64,000 nt of DNA from Brevibacterium sp. 'Marine' (GTDB lineage: Bacteria; Actinomycetota; Actinomycetes; Actinomycetales; Brevibacteriaceae), in NCBI RefSeq assembly GCF_012844365.1, contig NZ_CP051626.1, positions 2,852,001 to 2,916,000 on the forward strand, read 5' to 3'. The translations under genes and the position numbers were made by a program. The notes beneath the pieces are model-generated. The model was not told the origin of the DNA, made no database searches, and was given only the letters and a program-made list of their open reading frames with translations. Shown in pieces: positions 50,280 to 59,090 of this stretch (position 1 is its first letter; each line of letters starts with the position of its first letter).

Positions 50280-51452
50280 TCACCGGTCGCGGTCGAGGAC
50301 CTTGAGCGCGGTGGCCGTGAACACGCGGGCGGCGATCTCCACGGCACGTTCGTCGATGAGCAGATCACCCTGGTGGATGTCGTAGGTGATGCCGCCGGGT
50401 GTCCGGGTGCCCAGACGGATGAGCGCTCCCGGGCAGTGGGTGAGGTACCACGCGAAGTCCTCCCCGCCCATGGACTGCGGGGTCAGCTGCACCGAGTTCT
50501 CGCCGAGTTCCCCGCGGACGGCGGATTCGATGAGGGTGACCTGGTCTTCGGTGTTGACCACCGGTGGGACGCCTCGGCGATGTTCGAGGTCGACCTCGAC
50601 TCCGTAGGGTCCGGCGATGCGGTCGACGAGCTCGGGCAGCACCTCGGCGACCTGGTTCCAGCCGTCGACGTCGAGGCACCGCAGAGTTCCGCGCAGGATC
50701 CCCTCGCTGGGGACGACGTTCGCGGCATGGCCGGCGCTGATCTCGCCCCACACCAGAGAGATCGCGTGGCGCGGGTCGATCAGCCGGCCCAGGGTCGAGG
50801 GCAGATCGGTGGCGAGTTTGCCCAGCGCGTAGACGAGGTCCTCGGTCAGGTGCGGACGCGAGGTGTGCCCTCCGTGACCGGACAGGCGGATGATGACGGT
50901 GTCGCCGGCGGCGGTGATGGCGCCGATGCGCGAACCGACCTTGCCGATGTCGACGTTCGGGTCGCAGTGGACGGCGTAGACCTCGGGCACGTCGTCGAGC
51001 ACGCCTTGGGAGATCACGCGCAGGGCACCGCCCGGGGTGACTTCCTCACCGGGCTGGAAGATCAGGCGCACCCGGCCGCCGAGTCCGCCGGGCCGTGTCT
51101 CGTGGATCTTCTGCAGGGCGATGCCGGCACCGATGAGGGAGGTCAGGTGGACGTCGTGGCCGCAGGCGTGGGCGACGCCGGGCACGGTGGACCGGAATTC
51201 CTCATCGATGAGGTCATCGACCGGCAGGGCGTCGATATCGGCGCGCAGCCCCACGGCCACCGGCCCGTCGCCGATGTCGCAGACGACTCCGGTGCTCTCG
51301 AGGCGCCGGGGCTTGAGGCCGGCGGCCTCGAGGCGGGCGACGATCTTGTCGGTGGTCTCGAACTCCTGGAAGGACAGTTCCGGATGGGCATGGATGTCGC
51401 GGCGGAAATCGATGAGTTCAGCACCGATCTCAGCGATTGTCGAGCTGATCAC
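50280..51452 (-). CDS. M20-family amidohydrolase
   Basis: 390 residues. M20 metallopeptidase/aminoacylase-like: LIDFRRDIHAHPELSFQEFE, ADIDALPVDDL, GVAHACGHDVHLTSLIGAGI (Cys and His ligands), IFQPGEEVTPGGA, and QSMGGEDFAWYL with GTRTPGG. It resembles IAA-amino acid/hippurate hydrolases; substrate unknown. GTG 51452 has GAAGGA six bases upstream and gives the normal N-terminus; the ATG at 51500 lacks a ribosome site. Confidence 0.92.
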   Translation of the reverse strand: MISSTIAEIGAELIDFRRDIHAHPELSFQEFETTDKIVARLEAAGLKPRRLESTGVVCDIGDGPVAVGLRADIDALPVDDLIDEEFRSTVPGVAHACGHDVHLTSLIGAGIALQKIHETRPGGLGGRVRLIFQPGEEVTPGGALRVISQGVLDDVPEVYAVHCDPNVDIGKVGSRIGAITAAGDTVIIRLSGHGGHTSRPHLTEDLVYALGKLATDLPSTLGRLIDPRHAISLVWGEISAGHAANVVPSEGILRGTLRCLDVDGWNQVAEVLPELVDRIAGPYGVEVDLEHRRGVPPVVNTEDQVTLIESAVRGELGENSVQLTPQSMGGEDFAWYLTHCPGALIRLGTRTPGGITYDIHQGDLLIDERAVEIAARVFTATALKVLDRDR

Positions 51453-51675
51453 GTCGGGTCCTTCAGAGCGGGGAGGTCGGGGATGGGCGATGTCGAACAT
51501 TTCAAGCCATGTTAGGCACTCGATGTCATAAATGTGCCCATTGCGACCAATTTCGACATACTTCGCGTCCTGCTTTCCCACCCTCGCCGAGGCGACCGCC
51601 CCGTTCACGTCCGCCCACCCCTGCCGTGCACGACAGGGTACAGATCCGCCCGGTTCCGGAGACGGCCCTCCAGGA

Positions 51676-52785
51676 TCAGAGCAGTTCGTCGAGTCCGCGC
51701 TCACCGGCGAGGGACACGGCCTTCTTCACATCCTGGGCGTGTGAGCGGGAGGTGATGAGCAGGACGTCGTCGGTGTCGACGACGACGAGGTCGTCGAGCC
51801 CGACGATGGCCACCGTCCGCGGTCCTTCGGAGAACACGACTCCCGAGGCATCGACCTCGAGCAGGTCGGTGTTCCCGCCGATCGAGATCACTCCCCGCGG
51901 TTCCCCGGGCACCGGCTGGCGCAGCCTGGCCACCGAATCGAAGTCGCCGACGTCGTCCCAGCCGAAGTCACCGGGGATGACGATGACACGACCGGCTGCG
52001 GCTGCCGGTTCGGCCACCACATAGTCGATGGCTCGCTTCTCCAGTCCGGGCCACACGGCACTGAGGACCTCGTCATGATCTGGGGTGTCCCAGGCCTCGG
52101 CGATCCGGGCCAGCCCCGAATAGAGCGGCGGGTCCTCCTCGGCGAGGATGTCGAGCAGGGCGGAGGCCTTGGCGATGAACATGCCCGCGTTCCAGCGGTA
52201 GCGTCCGGAGTTCACATACTGACGAGCCGTGCTCGCCTCCGGCTTCTCCGCGAATGCCAGCGCCCGCCGGGCCGTGGGCGCCCCGTCGAGTCCGAGCAGG
52301 TCACCGGTCTCGATATAGCCGTAGGCCGTGGCGGGATTGCGGGGCATGATGCCGACCGTGACGATGTCTCCGGTCTCCGCGGCCGCGACGGCCTGATCGA
52401 TGACGAGCCGGAATTCGTCGACGTTCGTGATCGAATGATCGGCGGAGAACGATCCGACGATGGCCTCGGGATCCTCGCGGGCGATGAGCATGGCGGCCAG
52501 CCCGATGGCGGCAGCGGAATCCTTCGGTGAGGGTTCGGCGATGATCTGGCCGCGGGCGATATGCGGCAGCTGTTCGGCGACCTGATCGAAGTGGCTCTCG
52601 CCGGTGACCACCCAGACTCTGTCGTCGCCGACGATCGGCGCGACCCGATCCCAGGTGGCCTGGATGAGGCTGCGACCGAGACCGAGGACATCGTGGAGGA
52701 ACTTCGGCGTCGCCCGGCGAGACAGCGGCCACAGGCGCGTTCCGGATCCGCCGGCGGGGATGATGGCGTGGAAGTGCGTGTTCAC
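51676..52785 (-). CDS. manC: Mannose-1-phosphate guanylyltransferase
   Basis: 369 residues. Produces GDP-mannose from mannose 1-phosphate and GTP. AIIPAGGSGTRLWPLSRRAT is the nucleotidyltransferase signature; AFAEKPEASTARQYVNSGRY and WNAGMFIAKASALLD follow. It lacks the C-terminal cupin isomerase domain of bifunctional enzymes. Start is GTG 52785. GDP-mannose would feed cell-wall mannan and lipoglycan synthesis, common in actinobacteria; no mannosyltransferase lies nearby. Confidence 0.93.
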   Translation of the reverse strand: MNTHFHAIIPAGGSGTRLWPLSRRATPKFLHDVLGLGRSLIQATWDRVAPIVGDDRVWVVTGESHFDQVAEQLPHIARGQIIAEPSPKDSAAAIGLAAMLIAREDPEAIVGSFSADHSITNVDEFRLVIDQAVAAAETGDIVTVGIMPRNPATAYGYIETGDLLGLDGAPTARRALAFAEKPEASTARQYVNSGRYRWNAGMFIAKASALLDILAEEDPPLYSGLARIAEAWDTPDHDEVLSAVWPGLEKRAIDYVVAEPAAAAGRVIVIPGDFGWDDVGDFDSVARLRQPVPGEPRGVISIGGNTDLLEVDASGVVFSEGPRTVAIVGLDDLVVVDTDDVLLITSRSHAQDVKKAVSLAGERGLDELL

Positions 52786-53130
52786 GGATTCAGTGTCTCA
52801 GAGTTCGGGCACGCCTTCCCCGAGGTTGCCCGCCGTGTCGGATGAGCCGAACCACAGGCACCCGGTGGGGATCTCCCCACCTCAGGACCGCCTCGGCGAT
52901 GGTGCTCCCGGGTTCCCGGGCCGTCCAGGTCAGAACGAGAACGAGACAATTTAGAGCACACGACTGTGATGTAAATGAAATTCCGTGAGACGGTGAATCC
53001 CAGTTTTGAGGGAATTGCCAGGGTTGCGGTGTGATCCGGGACGCTCAGCCGTGTCTCGACTGGCACGGAAGCGGTCTTCGGCGTAGTTTCTAGACGTACA
53101 CACCCGAATTATCAAGATGGAGGATGCTCC
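52786..53130. other. 345-base intergenic region upstream of sdhC
   Basis: No gene is visible. GGTGGGG-ATCT-CCCCACC at 52864-52881 is a short hairpin, and one copy of GCCTCGGCGA is at 52890. The stretch from about 52945 to 53120 is relatively AT-rich and should hold the sdh promoter; TGTGATGTAAATGA at 52965-52978 is only a half-match to a CRP/GlxR-type site. I could not fix promoter boxes. Confidence 0.5.
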
Positions 53131-53508
53131 GTGGCCAAAGCGTCTACGGGCACTCTGTACCGAGGAAACGAAGGAATGTGGTCCTGGGTCGCGCATCGCG
53201 TCACAGGCGTCGGAATCTTCTTCTTCCTTCTGGTCCACGTGCTCGATACTGCCCTCGTCCGCGTCTCGCCCGAGGCCTACAACGCAGTGATCGGAACCTA
53301 CAAGACACCGGTCATGGCATTCGGTGAGATCGCGCTCGTCGCCGCAATCGCATTCCATGCGTTCAACGGTCTGCGCGTCATTCTCGTCGATTTCTCGAAG
53401 AGTGGCCCGAAAAATCAGAAGAAGCTGTTCTGGGGAGTCATGGTTGTGTGGCTCATCATCATGATCGCCTTCATTCCCCGCCAGCTGATGCACACCTTCG
53501 GAGGCTGA
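53131..53508 (+). CDS. sdhC: Succinate dehydrogenase cytochrome b subunit
   Basis: 125 residues and three membrane helices (VTGVGIFFFLLVHVLDTALV, MAFGEIALVAAIAFHAFNGL, LFWGVMVVWLIIMIAFI). WSWVAHRVTGVG is the usual N-terminal SdhC motif; the His in IAFHAFNGLR is the likely heme ligand. GTG 53131 follows GGAGGA at six bases. First gene of the sdhCDAB operon, passing electrons from SdhB to menaquinone. Confidence 0.95.
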   Translation: MAKASTGTLYRGNEGMWSWVAHRVTGVGIFFFLLVHVLDTALVRVSPEAYNAVIGTYKTPVMAFGEIALVAAIAFHAFNGLRVILVDFSKSGPKNQKKLFWGVMVVWLIIMIAFIPRQLMHTFGG

Positions 53509-53509
53509 C

Positions 53510-53959
53510 ATGAGCACAACATCCATTCCGGCTCCGCGGACCGGCTACTCCCGGCACAAGTCGACGCGCTCGAAGTTCGAGATGTTCGCATGGCTGTTCA
53601 TGCGCATCTCCGGCGTCGTCCTCGTCATCCTCATCTTCGGCCACCTGTTCGTGAACCTGTGGGCCGGCGACGGCGTCCAGGCCATCGACTTCGGATTCGT
53701 CGCTGGCAAGTGGGCCAGCCCGTTCTGGCAGATCTGGGATCTGCTCATGCTGTGGCTGGCGATGCTGCACGGCACCAACGGTCTGCGCACCATCATCATG
53801 GACTACTCCGAGAAGCCCGGCACACGCATGTCCCTGCAGGTGATCCTCTACATCGCCTCGGTCATCGTCATCGTGCTCGGCACGCTCGTCATCTTCACGT
53901 TCGATCCCTGCCCGGCCGGAGCGGACCCCTCGGTCCTGGCTGAGTTCTGCAAGGCCTAA
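53510..53959 (+). CDS. sdhD: Succinate dehydrogenase membrane anchor subunit
   Basis: 149 residues and three membrane helices (WLFMRISGVVLVILIFGHLF, FWQIWDLLMLWLAMLHGTNG, LYIASVIVIVLGTLVIFTF). RISGVVL and AMLHGTNGLRTIIMDY are conserved heme and quinone-site regions. It starts one base after the sdhC stop, indicating coupled translation. Confidence 0.94.
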   Translation: MSTTSIPAPRTGYSRHKSTRSKFEMFAWLFMRISGVVLVILIFGHLFVNLWAGDGVQAIDFGFVAGKWASPFWQIWDLLMLWLAMLHGTNGLRTIIMDYSEKPGTRMSLQVILYIASVIVIVLGTLVIFTFDPCPAGADPSVLAEFCKA

Positions 53960-53968
53960 AGGAGAAAC

Positions 53969-55729
53969 ATGCAGGTACATCATTACGACGTCGTCATCGT
54001 CGGCGCCGGCGGCGCCGGCATGCGTGCGGCGATCGAGTCGGGCCAACGCGCCCGCACCGCCGTTCTCACGAAGCTCTACCCCACCCGTTCGCACACCGGT
54101 GCCGCCCAGGGCGGAATGTGCGCCGCACTGGCGAACGTGGAAGAGGACAACTGGGAATGGCACACCTTCGACACCGTCAAGGGCGGTGACTACCTGGTCG
54201 ACCAGGACGCCGCGGAGGTGATGGCCAAGGAAGCCATTGACGCCGTCCTCGACCTCGAGAAGATGGGGCTGCCGTTCAACCGCACCCCCGAGGGCAAGAT
54301 CGACCAGCGTCGCTTCGGCGGACACACCCGCGACCACGGCAAGTCCGCCGTGCGCCGCTCCTGCTACGCCGCAGACCGCACCGGTCACATGATCCTCCAG
54401 ACCCTTTACCAACAGTGCGTCAAGCACGGCGTGGAGTTCTACAACGAGTTCTACGTCCTCGACCTCCTCATGACCGAGGTCGACGGGGTCAAGCGCCCGG
54501 CCGGAGTCGTGTCCTACGAACTGGCCACCGGCGAGATCCACGTCTTCCAGGCCAAGTCGGTCGTCTTCGCCACCGGCGGTGTCGGCAAGGTCTTCAAGAC
54601 CACCTCGAACGCGCACACCCTGACCGGTGACGGCATGGCCGTGACCTACAACCGCGGGATCCCTCTGGAGGACATGGAGTTCTTCCAGTTCCACCCCACA
54701 GGTCTCGCCGGCCTGGGCATCCTGCTCTCCGAGGCGGCACGTGGTGAAGGCGGCATCCTCCGCAACTCCGAGGGTGAGCGCTTCATGGAGCGCTACGCCC
54801 CGACGATCAAGGACCTCGCTCCGCGTGACATCGTGGCTCGTTCGATGGCCAACGAGGTGCGCGAGGGCCGCGGCTGCGGACCGAACAAGGACTACGTCCT
54901 GCTCGACCTCACCCACCTCGAGCCCTCCCACATCGACGAGAAGCTGCCGGACATCACCGAGTTCGCCCGCACCTACCTCGGTGTGGAGCCCTACACGGAG
55001 CCGGTGCCGGTCTTCCCGACCGCGCACTACGCGATGGGCGGCATCCCGACGAACATCGAAGCCGAAGTGCTCGCCGACAACGACACCGTCATCCCCGGCC
55101 TCTACGCCGCTGGTGAGTGCGCCTGCGTGTCCGTGCACGGTTCGAACCGTCTGGGCACGAACTCGCTGCTCGACATCAACGTCTTCGGCAAGCGTGCCGG
55201 CATCGCCGCTGCGGAATATGCGCAGACCGCCGAGTTCGTGGAGCTGCCCGAGAGCCCGGCGACCGACGTCGTCGAGATGCTCGAGAAGATGCGCACCTCG
55301 GACGGCACCGAGCGCATCGCGGCGATCCGCAAGGACCTGCAGGACATCATGGACGCCAACGTCCAGGTGTTCCGCACCGATGAGACGCTGCGTGAGGCTC
55401 TCGACGAGATCGCCAAGCTGCGCGAGCGCTACAACAACGTGGGCATCCAGGACCGCGGCAAGCGCTACAACCTCGATCTGCTCGAGGCCGTCGAGCTCGG
55501 CTTCCTGCTCGAGCTCGCCGAGGTCATCTCTGTCGCCGCCATCCACCGCAAGGAATCGCGCGGAGGACACTTCCGCGAGGACTTCCCGGATCGTGACGAC
55601 GAGAAGTTCATGCACCATACGATGACCTACCTCGATCCCGAAGCGGAGACCGACGGCATCAAGGGCATGCGTCTGGAGACGAAGCCCGTCATCGTCACCC
55701 GTTACCAGCCGATGGAGCGTAAGTACTGA
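53969..55729 (+). CDS. sdhA: Succinate dehydrogenase flavoprotein subunit
   Basis: 586 residues. Oxidises succinate to fumarate. [20 protein letters not shown] is the FAD dinucleotide fold; [19 protein letters not shown] holds the His for covalent [13 protein letters not shown] and [20 protein letters not shown] include substrate-site residues. AAAGGAG precedes the ATG. The stop shares a base with the sdhB start (TGATG). Confidence 0.97.
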   Translation: MQVHHYDVVIVGAGGAGMRAAIESGQRARTAVLTKLYPTRSHTGAAQGGMCAALANVEEDNWEWHTFDTVKGGDYLVDQDAAEVMAKEAIDAVLDLEKMGLPFNRTPEGKIDQRRFGGHTRDHGKSAVRRSCYAADRTGHMILQTLYQQCVKHGVEFYNEFYVLDLLMTEVDGVKRPAGVVSYELATGEIHVFQAKSVVFATGGVGKVFKTTSNAHTLTGDGMAVTYNRGIPLEDMEFFQFHPTGLAGLGILLSEAARGEGGILRNSEGERFMERYAPTIKDLAPRDIVARSMANEVREGRGCGPNKDYVLLDLTHLEPSHIDEKLPDITEFARTYLGVEPYTEPVPVFPTAHYAMGGIPTNIEAEVLADNDTVIPGLYAAGECACVSVHGSNRLGTNSLLDINVFGKRAGIAAAEYAQTAEFVELPESPATDVVEMLEKMRTSDGTERIAAIRKDLQDIMDANVQVFRTDETLREALDEIAKLRERYNNVGIQDRGKRYNLDLLEAVELGFLLELAEVISVAAIHRKESRGGHFREDFPDRDDEKFMHHTMTYLDPEAETDGIKGMRLETKPVIVTRYQPMERKY

Positions 55730-56517
55730 TGAGCACCGATACCACCCCAGAGCCAGCGTCGAAGATCGACCTGCCGACCCACGTGTCCGGCGAAGGCGGG
55801 TCCATCCCGTCCTTCGACTGCACCTTCCGGATCGCTCGTTTCGACCCCGAGGTCGATTCGGAGCCGCACTGGGAGGAATACAACGTCACGATGTACGGCA
55901 CCGACCGAGTGCTGGATGCCCTCCACAAGATCAAGTGGGAGATCGACGGTTCGCTGTCCTTCCGCCGGTCCTGCGCCCACGGCGTCTGCGGTTCCGATGC
56001 GATGCGCATCAACGGCCGCAACCGCCTGGCCTGCAAGACGCTGCTCAAGGATCTCGACACGTCCAAGCCGATCACCGTCGAGGCGATCAAGGGCCTTCCG
56101 CTCGAGAAGGACATGATCGTCGACATGGAGCCCTTCTTCCAGTCGTACCGCGAGGTCATGCCGTTCCTCGTCACCTCGGGACACGAGCCCACGCGTGAGC
56201 GTCTGCAGTCGGCCGAACAGCGTGAGGCCTTCGACGACACCACGAAGTGCATCCTCTGCGCAGCCTGCACCTCCTCGTGCCCCGTGTTCTGGACCGACGG
56301 CCAGTACTTCGGTCCGGCCGCGATCGTCAATGCGCACCGTTTCATCTTCGATTCGCGTGACGAAGGCGGAGACATGCGCCTCGAGGTCCTCAACGACAAG
56401 GAAGGCGTGTGGCGCTGCCGCACCACCTTCAACTGCACCGAGGCCTGCCCTCGCGGCATCGAGATCACCAAGGCCATCGCCGAGGTGAAGCAGGCGATCC
56501 TGCAGCGCGCATTCTGA
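55729..56517 (+). CDS. sdhB: Succinate dehydrogenase iron-sulfur subunit
   Basis: 262 residues. SCAHGVCGSDAMRINGRNRL and the following Cys bind the 2Fe-2S cluster; CILCAACTSSCPVFW and CRTTFNCTEACPRGI bind the 4Fe-4S and 3Fe-4S clusters. Connects SdhA to the membrane subunits. Last gene of the operon, followed by a clear terminator. Confidence 0.97.
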   Translation: MSTDTTPEPASKIDLPTHVSGEGGSIPSFDCTFRIARFDPEVDSEPHWEEYNVTMYGTDRVLDALHKIKWEIDGSLSFRRSCAHGVCGSDAMRINGRNRLACKTLLKDLDTSKPITVEAIKGLPLEKDMIVDMEPFFQSYREVMPFLVTSGHEPTRERLQSAEQREAFDDTTKCILCAACTSSCPVFWTDGQYFGPAAIVNAHRFIFDSRDEGGDMRLEVLNDKEGVWRCRTTFNCTEACPRGIEITKAIAEVKQAILQRAF

Positions 56518-56541
56518 TCGCGTAAGCGCAAGTCAGACTGC

Positions 56542-56576
56542 AGCGGCCCCGCACCACACGGTGCGGGGCCGCTTTC
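56542..56576 (+). terminator. Terminator of sdhCDAB
   Basis: AGCGGCCCCGCAC (56542-56554) pairs with GTGCGGGGCCGCT (56561-56573) over a 6-base loop, then TTC. Confidence 0.9.
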
Positions 56577-56585
56577 GTCTGCCCG

Positions 56586-56645
56586 GCCTCGGTGGGTGGG
56601 GTACAGCCTCGGTGGGTGGGGTACAGCCTCGGTGGGTGGGGTGCC
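56586..56645. repeat. 20-base tandem repeat, three copies
   Basis: GCCTCGGTGGGTGGGGTACA starts at 56586 and 56606, with a third slightly changed copy at 56626. Looser copies (GTTGGGTGGGGTGCCG, GGTGGGTCGGGCGCC) follow to about 56701. Confidence 0.88.
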
Positions 56646-56730
56646 TCGGGGAGAGGCGCCGCCTCGTTGGGTGGGGTGCCGCTGCGGTGGGTCGGGCGCC
56701 ACGGTGAGGGTGCGGCCGCGGTGAGGAGGG

Positions 56731-56820
56731 GACAACTTCCTCAAATACACGGTTGAAGTCAGAGAGCACTGATTTGAACATGTGCCACTGGACTTCAACT
56801 GTGCTTTTGCGGAAGTGGTC
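56731..56820. repeat. Long inverted repeat in the sdhB-dacA gap
   Basis: Two 30-base arms, 56731-56760 and 56791-56820, with about six mismatches; GGTTGAAGTC pairs with GACTTCAACT, and the outer ACTTCC with GGAAGT. The loop is 30 bases. A partial further copy (CTCAAATGCACAGTGAGG) is at 56868-56885. Confidence 0.78.
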
Positions 56821-56963
56821 CAGCCGCTTCGACAGCGTTCCAGCCGGATTACGGTCCACAGTTCTCTCAAATGCACAGTGAGGAACCTGAGCAGTCCGAA
56901 AGAATCTGTACCAAAAGCTCACTCGAGTCGCAGGGAGGGCACCTCTGCCGGTGGAGACGCCTC

Positions 56964-57052
56964 GGTGGGTGCCGCGCCGGTGGGTGCCGCGCCGGCGGGT
57001 GCCGCGCCGGCGGGTGCCGCGCCGGTGGAGGCCGCGCCGGTGGAGACGCCTC
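56964..57052. repeat. 15-base tandem repeat upstream of dacA
   Basis: Five units of GGTGGGTGCCGCGCC or close variants begin at 56964, 56979, 56994, 57009 and 57024, with a sixth decayed unit at 57039. The array ends about 70 bases before the carboxypeptidase start. Both strands can be read as Ala/Gly/Pro-rich frames, but no start or ribosome site suggests a gene. Confidence 0.85.
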
Positions 57053-57120
57053 GGTGACGGTTCGTCCCTGTGAGGGAATCCTGAGGACGAGCTGCCTGAG
57101 GCGAAAGTAGACTGGGGCGC

Positions 57121-58347
57121 ATGCGTTTCACCCGCTCGACTGCTTCCTCACCACGCGCCGTGCTCCTGCGCGTCCTCGGCTTCGCTGCCGCACTGCTGGT
57201 GCTCGCCGCCCAGCTCGTCCACTCCCCCGCACCCGCGCAGGCGGTGTCCCAGCCGGCGGAGTCGACAGCACCGGCGTATGTCAGTCCCGACGACCTCGGT
57301 GACGGCGCGAAGCCCCCGAAGCCGACGGGCACGTCCTGGCTTGTGGGCGACCTCGATTCCGGGGAGCTGCACGTGGCGAAGAACGTGGAGAAGCGGCACG
57401 CTCCGGCGTCGACGATCAAGCTGCTCACGGCTCTCGCGCTCGTCGACGAGTTCGCTGACAAGAAGAAGAAGGTGACCGCGGAGTTCGAGGACATGGAAGT
57501 CGATGGGACGAAGGTCGGTCTCATGCAGACGAACAAGTACTCGATCGATCTGCTCTTCCACGCGATGCTGATGTCGAGCGCCAATGATGCGGCGAATGCT
57601 CTGGGACGGGCAGCCGGCGGGCAGGACAAGGCCGTGAAGCTGATGAACGAGAAGGCCGCGGAACTGGGCATGTCGAACACGCAGGCGAAGAACACCTCGG
57701 GCCTGGACGCGAAAGGCCAGTACACGACCGCCGAAGACCTCATGAAGCTCGCGTGGGCGGTGTGCGAGGACGACTACCTGATGAAGGTCATCGGCACGGA
57801 GACATACAAGTTCCCGGGCGGGAAGAACCCGCAGACGAAAGAGAAGTTCAAAGGCTACGAGATCCAGAATCACACGAAGATCGTCGGCCAGGTCGACGGC
57901 GGGCTGGGTCTGAAGAACGGGTTCACCCGGGCCGCGAAGGGTTCGTATGTGGCCGTGGCCGAGCGCGACGGGCACCGTGTGGTCGCGACGATGCTCGGCA
58001 TCGACAACAACTCGCGTCAGGCCGCCGTCGACCTGCTCGAATGGGACTTCGCCCAGAAGAACCCGAAATCGCTGCAGACCGTTCCCGTCGGGGTTCAGGC
58101 CACCGCCGAGGCGGTCCCGACCGCCACCGGCAGCTCGAGTGATGCCGGTGGCGCGGATTCGGATGCGAGCGGTGCGGCGGATTCCCAGGAGTCAGATGAT
58201 CCGCAGCCGTCGATGACGTCCCAGGCTGTTGGTGTGGCGCTGGACAATCCCCTGGCTCTCGTCCTTCTGGCCGGCGGTACCGTGCTGTTCATCGCCACCG
58301 TCGTGCTGTGGGTGCGAGTCCGGGCGCGGATGCAGGGCCGTCGCTGA
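57121..58347 (+). CDS. D-alanyl-D-alanine carboxypeptidase (PBP5-like)
   Basis: 408 residues. Exported serine peptidase S11 that trims peptidoglycan pentapeptides. Signal peptide at ~1-40. Active-site APASTIKLLTAL holds Ser97 and Lys100; SAN (153-155) is the second motif; the third motif is KNG (265-267) rather than KTG. After ~330 there is a Ser/Ala/Asp-rich linker, then a C-terminal helix (LALVLLAGGTVLFIATVVLW) and basic tail, so it is membrane-anchored. An odd tandem-repeat region precedes it. Confidence 0.92.
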   Translation: MRFTRSTASSPRAVLLRVLGFAAALLVLAAQLVHSPAPAQAVSQPAESTAPAYVSPDDLGDGAKPPKPTGTSWLVGDLDSGELHVAKNVEKRHAPASTIKLLTALALVDEFADKKKKVTAEFEDMEVDGTKVGLMQTNKYSIDLLFHAMLMSSANDAANALGRAAGGQDKAVKLMNEKAAELGMSNTQAKNTSGLDAKGQYTTAEDLMKLAWAVCEDDYLMKVIGTETYKFPGGKNPQTKEKFKGYEIQNHTKIVGQVDGGLGLKNGFTRAAKGSYVAVAERDGHRVVATMLGIDNNSRQAAVDLLEWDFAQKNPKSLQTVPVGVQATAEAVPTATGSSSDAGGADSDASGAADSQESDDPQPSMTSQAVGVALDNPLALVLLAGGTVLFIATVVLWVRVRARMQGRR

Positions 58348-58714
58348 CGACGCGATGCCCGACCTCGTCAGGGGTCGGTCGGAGCGCGGACTCGGTGCCG
58401 CCTCGGCGAGGGTATTCGCGAACCTGAGTCGAACTCTCTGACCCCAATTGGACAACCTGATCTTGGGCGCGTTACGATTGTGTTTTGCGTTCGAAGTTGT
58501 CCGCATTCATCGAACCGATCGTTGCGTTGCTCCTGACGACAAGCTTTTGAAGTCGCAGGCCCCGATCGTGGTTCGACTTTGCAGATGAATGTTCCGGACA
58601 CTGTGTCTCTTCGAATCGCAGATCCCCATGGCGATCACCCAATCGCCGTATCGAGAACCTGAAGAATAGCGCGCGTCGATGCCTGCTATTCACAACTGAA
58701 GAAAGGAGGGAACC
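58348..58714. other. 367-base intergenic region upstream of a small gene
   Basis: One copy of GCCTCGGCGA at 58400. The rest is less GC-rich than the genes, with TTTTGCG, TTTTGAAG and GAAGAATAG stretches. No gene is convincing on either strand. It should hold the promoter of the 56-residue gene; I cannot place the boxes. Confidence 0.45.
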
Positions 58715-58885
58715 ATGTCTGAGTTCCCACAGTGGGTCCAGCGCGGACTCGCACACGCAGGAATGATCGATCCCCGGATCAGCCGTCAGGCTCCTGGTGA
58801 GATCACGATCGAAGATGCGACCGGCCGTCTCGTGCTGTTCACCGGCACCTCGCTGCGTGAGATCACGCCGATGGCCGCCGCCTGA
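58715..58885 (+). CDS. Small 56-residue protein, unknown function
   Basis: ATG 58715 is preceded by the near-perfect ribosome site AAAGGAGGG. The predicted product begins MSEFPQWVQRGLAHAGMID and continues with GEITIEDATGRLVLFTGTS, ending PMAAA. It is soluble, mixed alpha/beta in look, with no membrane helix. Third codon positions are G/C-rich, like those of neighbours. A strong hairpin follows downstream. It may be a small regulator or stress protein; I recognise no family. Confidence 0.7.
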   Translation: MSEFPQWVQRGLAHAGMIDPRISRQAPGEITIEDATGRLVLFTGTSLREITPMAAA

Positions 58886-58960
58886 CCGGACCCCGGTCAT
58901 TCTGATCTGCCGGGATCGGCACGACCCCGATCGGGTCGGCCTGATCCGGACTGATTGAGA

Positions 58961-59007
58961 AGACGCCCACTTGCTGCCGGGTTTTACGCAGCAGGTGGGC
59001 GTCTGTC
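58961..59007. terminator. Strong bidirectional terminator
   Basis: A 17-base arm AGACGCCCACTTGCTGC (58961-58977) pairs with GCAGCAGGTGGGCGTCT (58988-59004) with one wobble. It separates the small gene from the convergent oxidoreductase gene. Confidence 0.9.
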
Positions 59008-59090
59008 ATTCACCCGGGAGTCGTCTGGACCCGGCGACGGGCGACAGCGGCGCTCACGCAGACCTGCAGACCCGTCGGCTCGATTGCATT

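Noticed and set aside
52965..52978. CRP/GlxR-type site before sdhC (TGTGATGTAAATGA)
   Set aside because: Only the left half fits TGTGA-N6-TCACA; the right half does not.
53471..55618. Long minus-strand open frame across sdhD-sdhA
   Set aside because: The plus strand holds unmistakable SdhD and SdhA motifs; the opposite frame is a codon-bias artefact.
56782..57057. An open frame with repeated Val-Gly-Ala-Ala-Pro units before dacA
   Set aside because: It is the translation of the 15-base tandem array, there is no ribosome site, and the opposite strand is equally open and repetitive.
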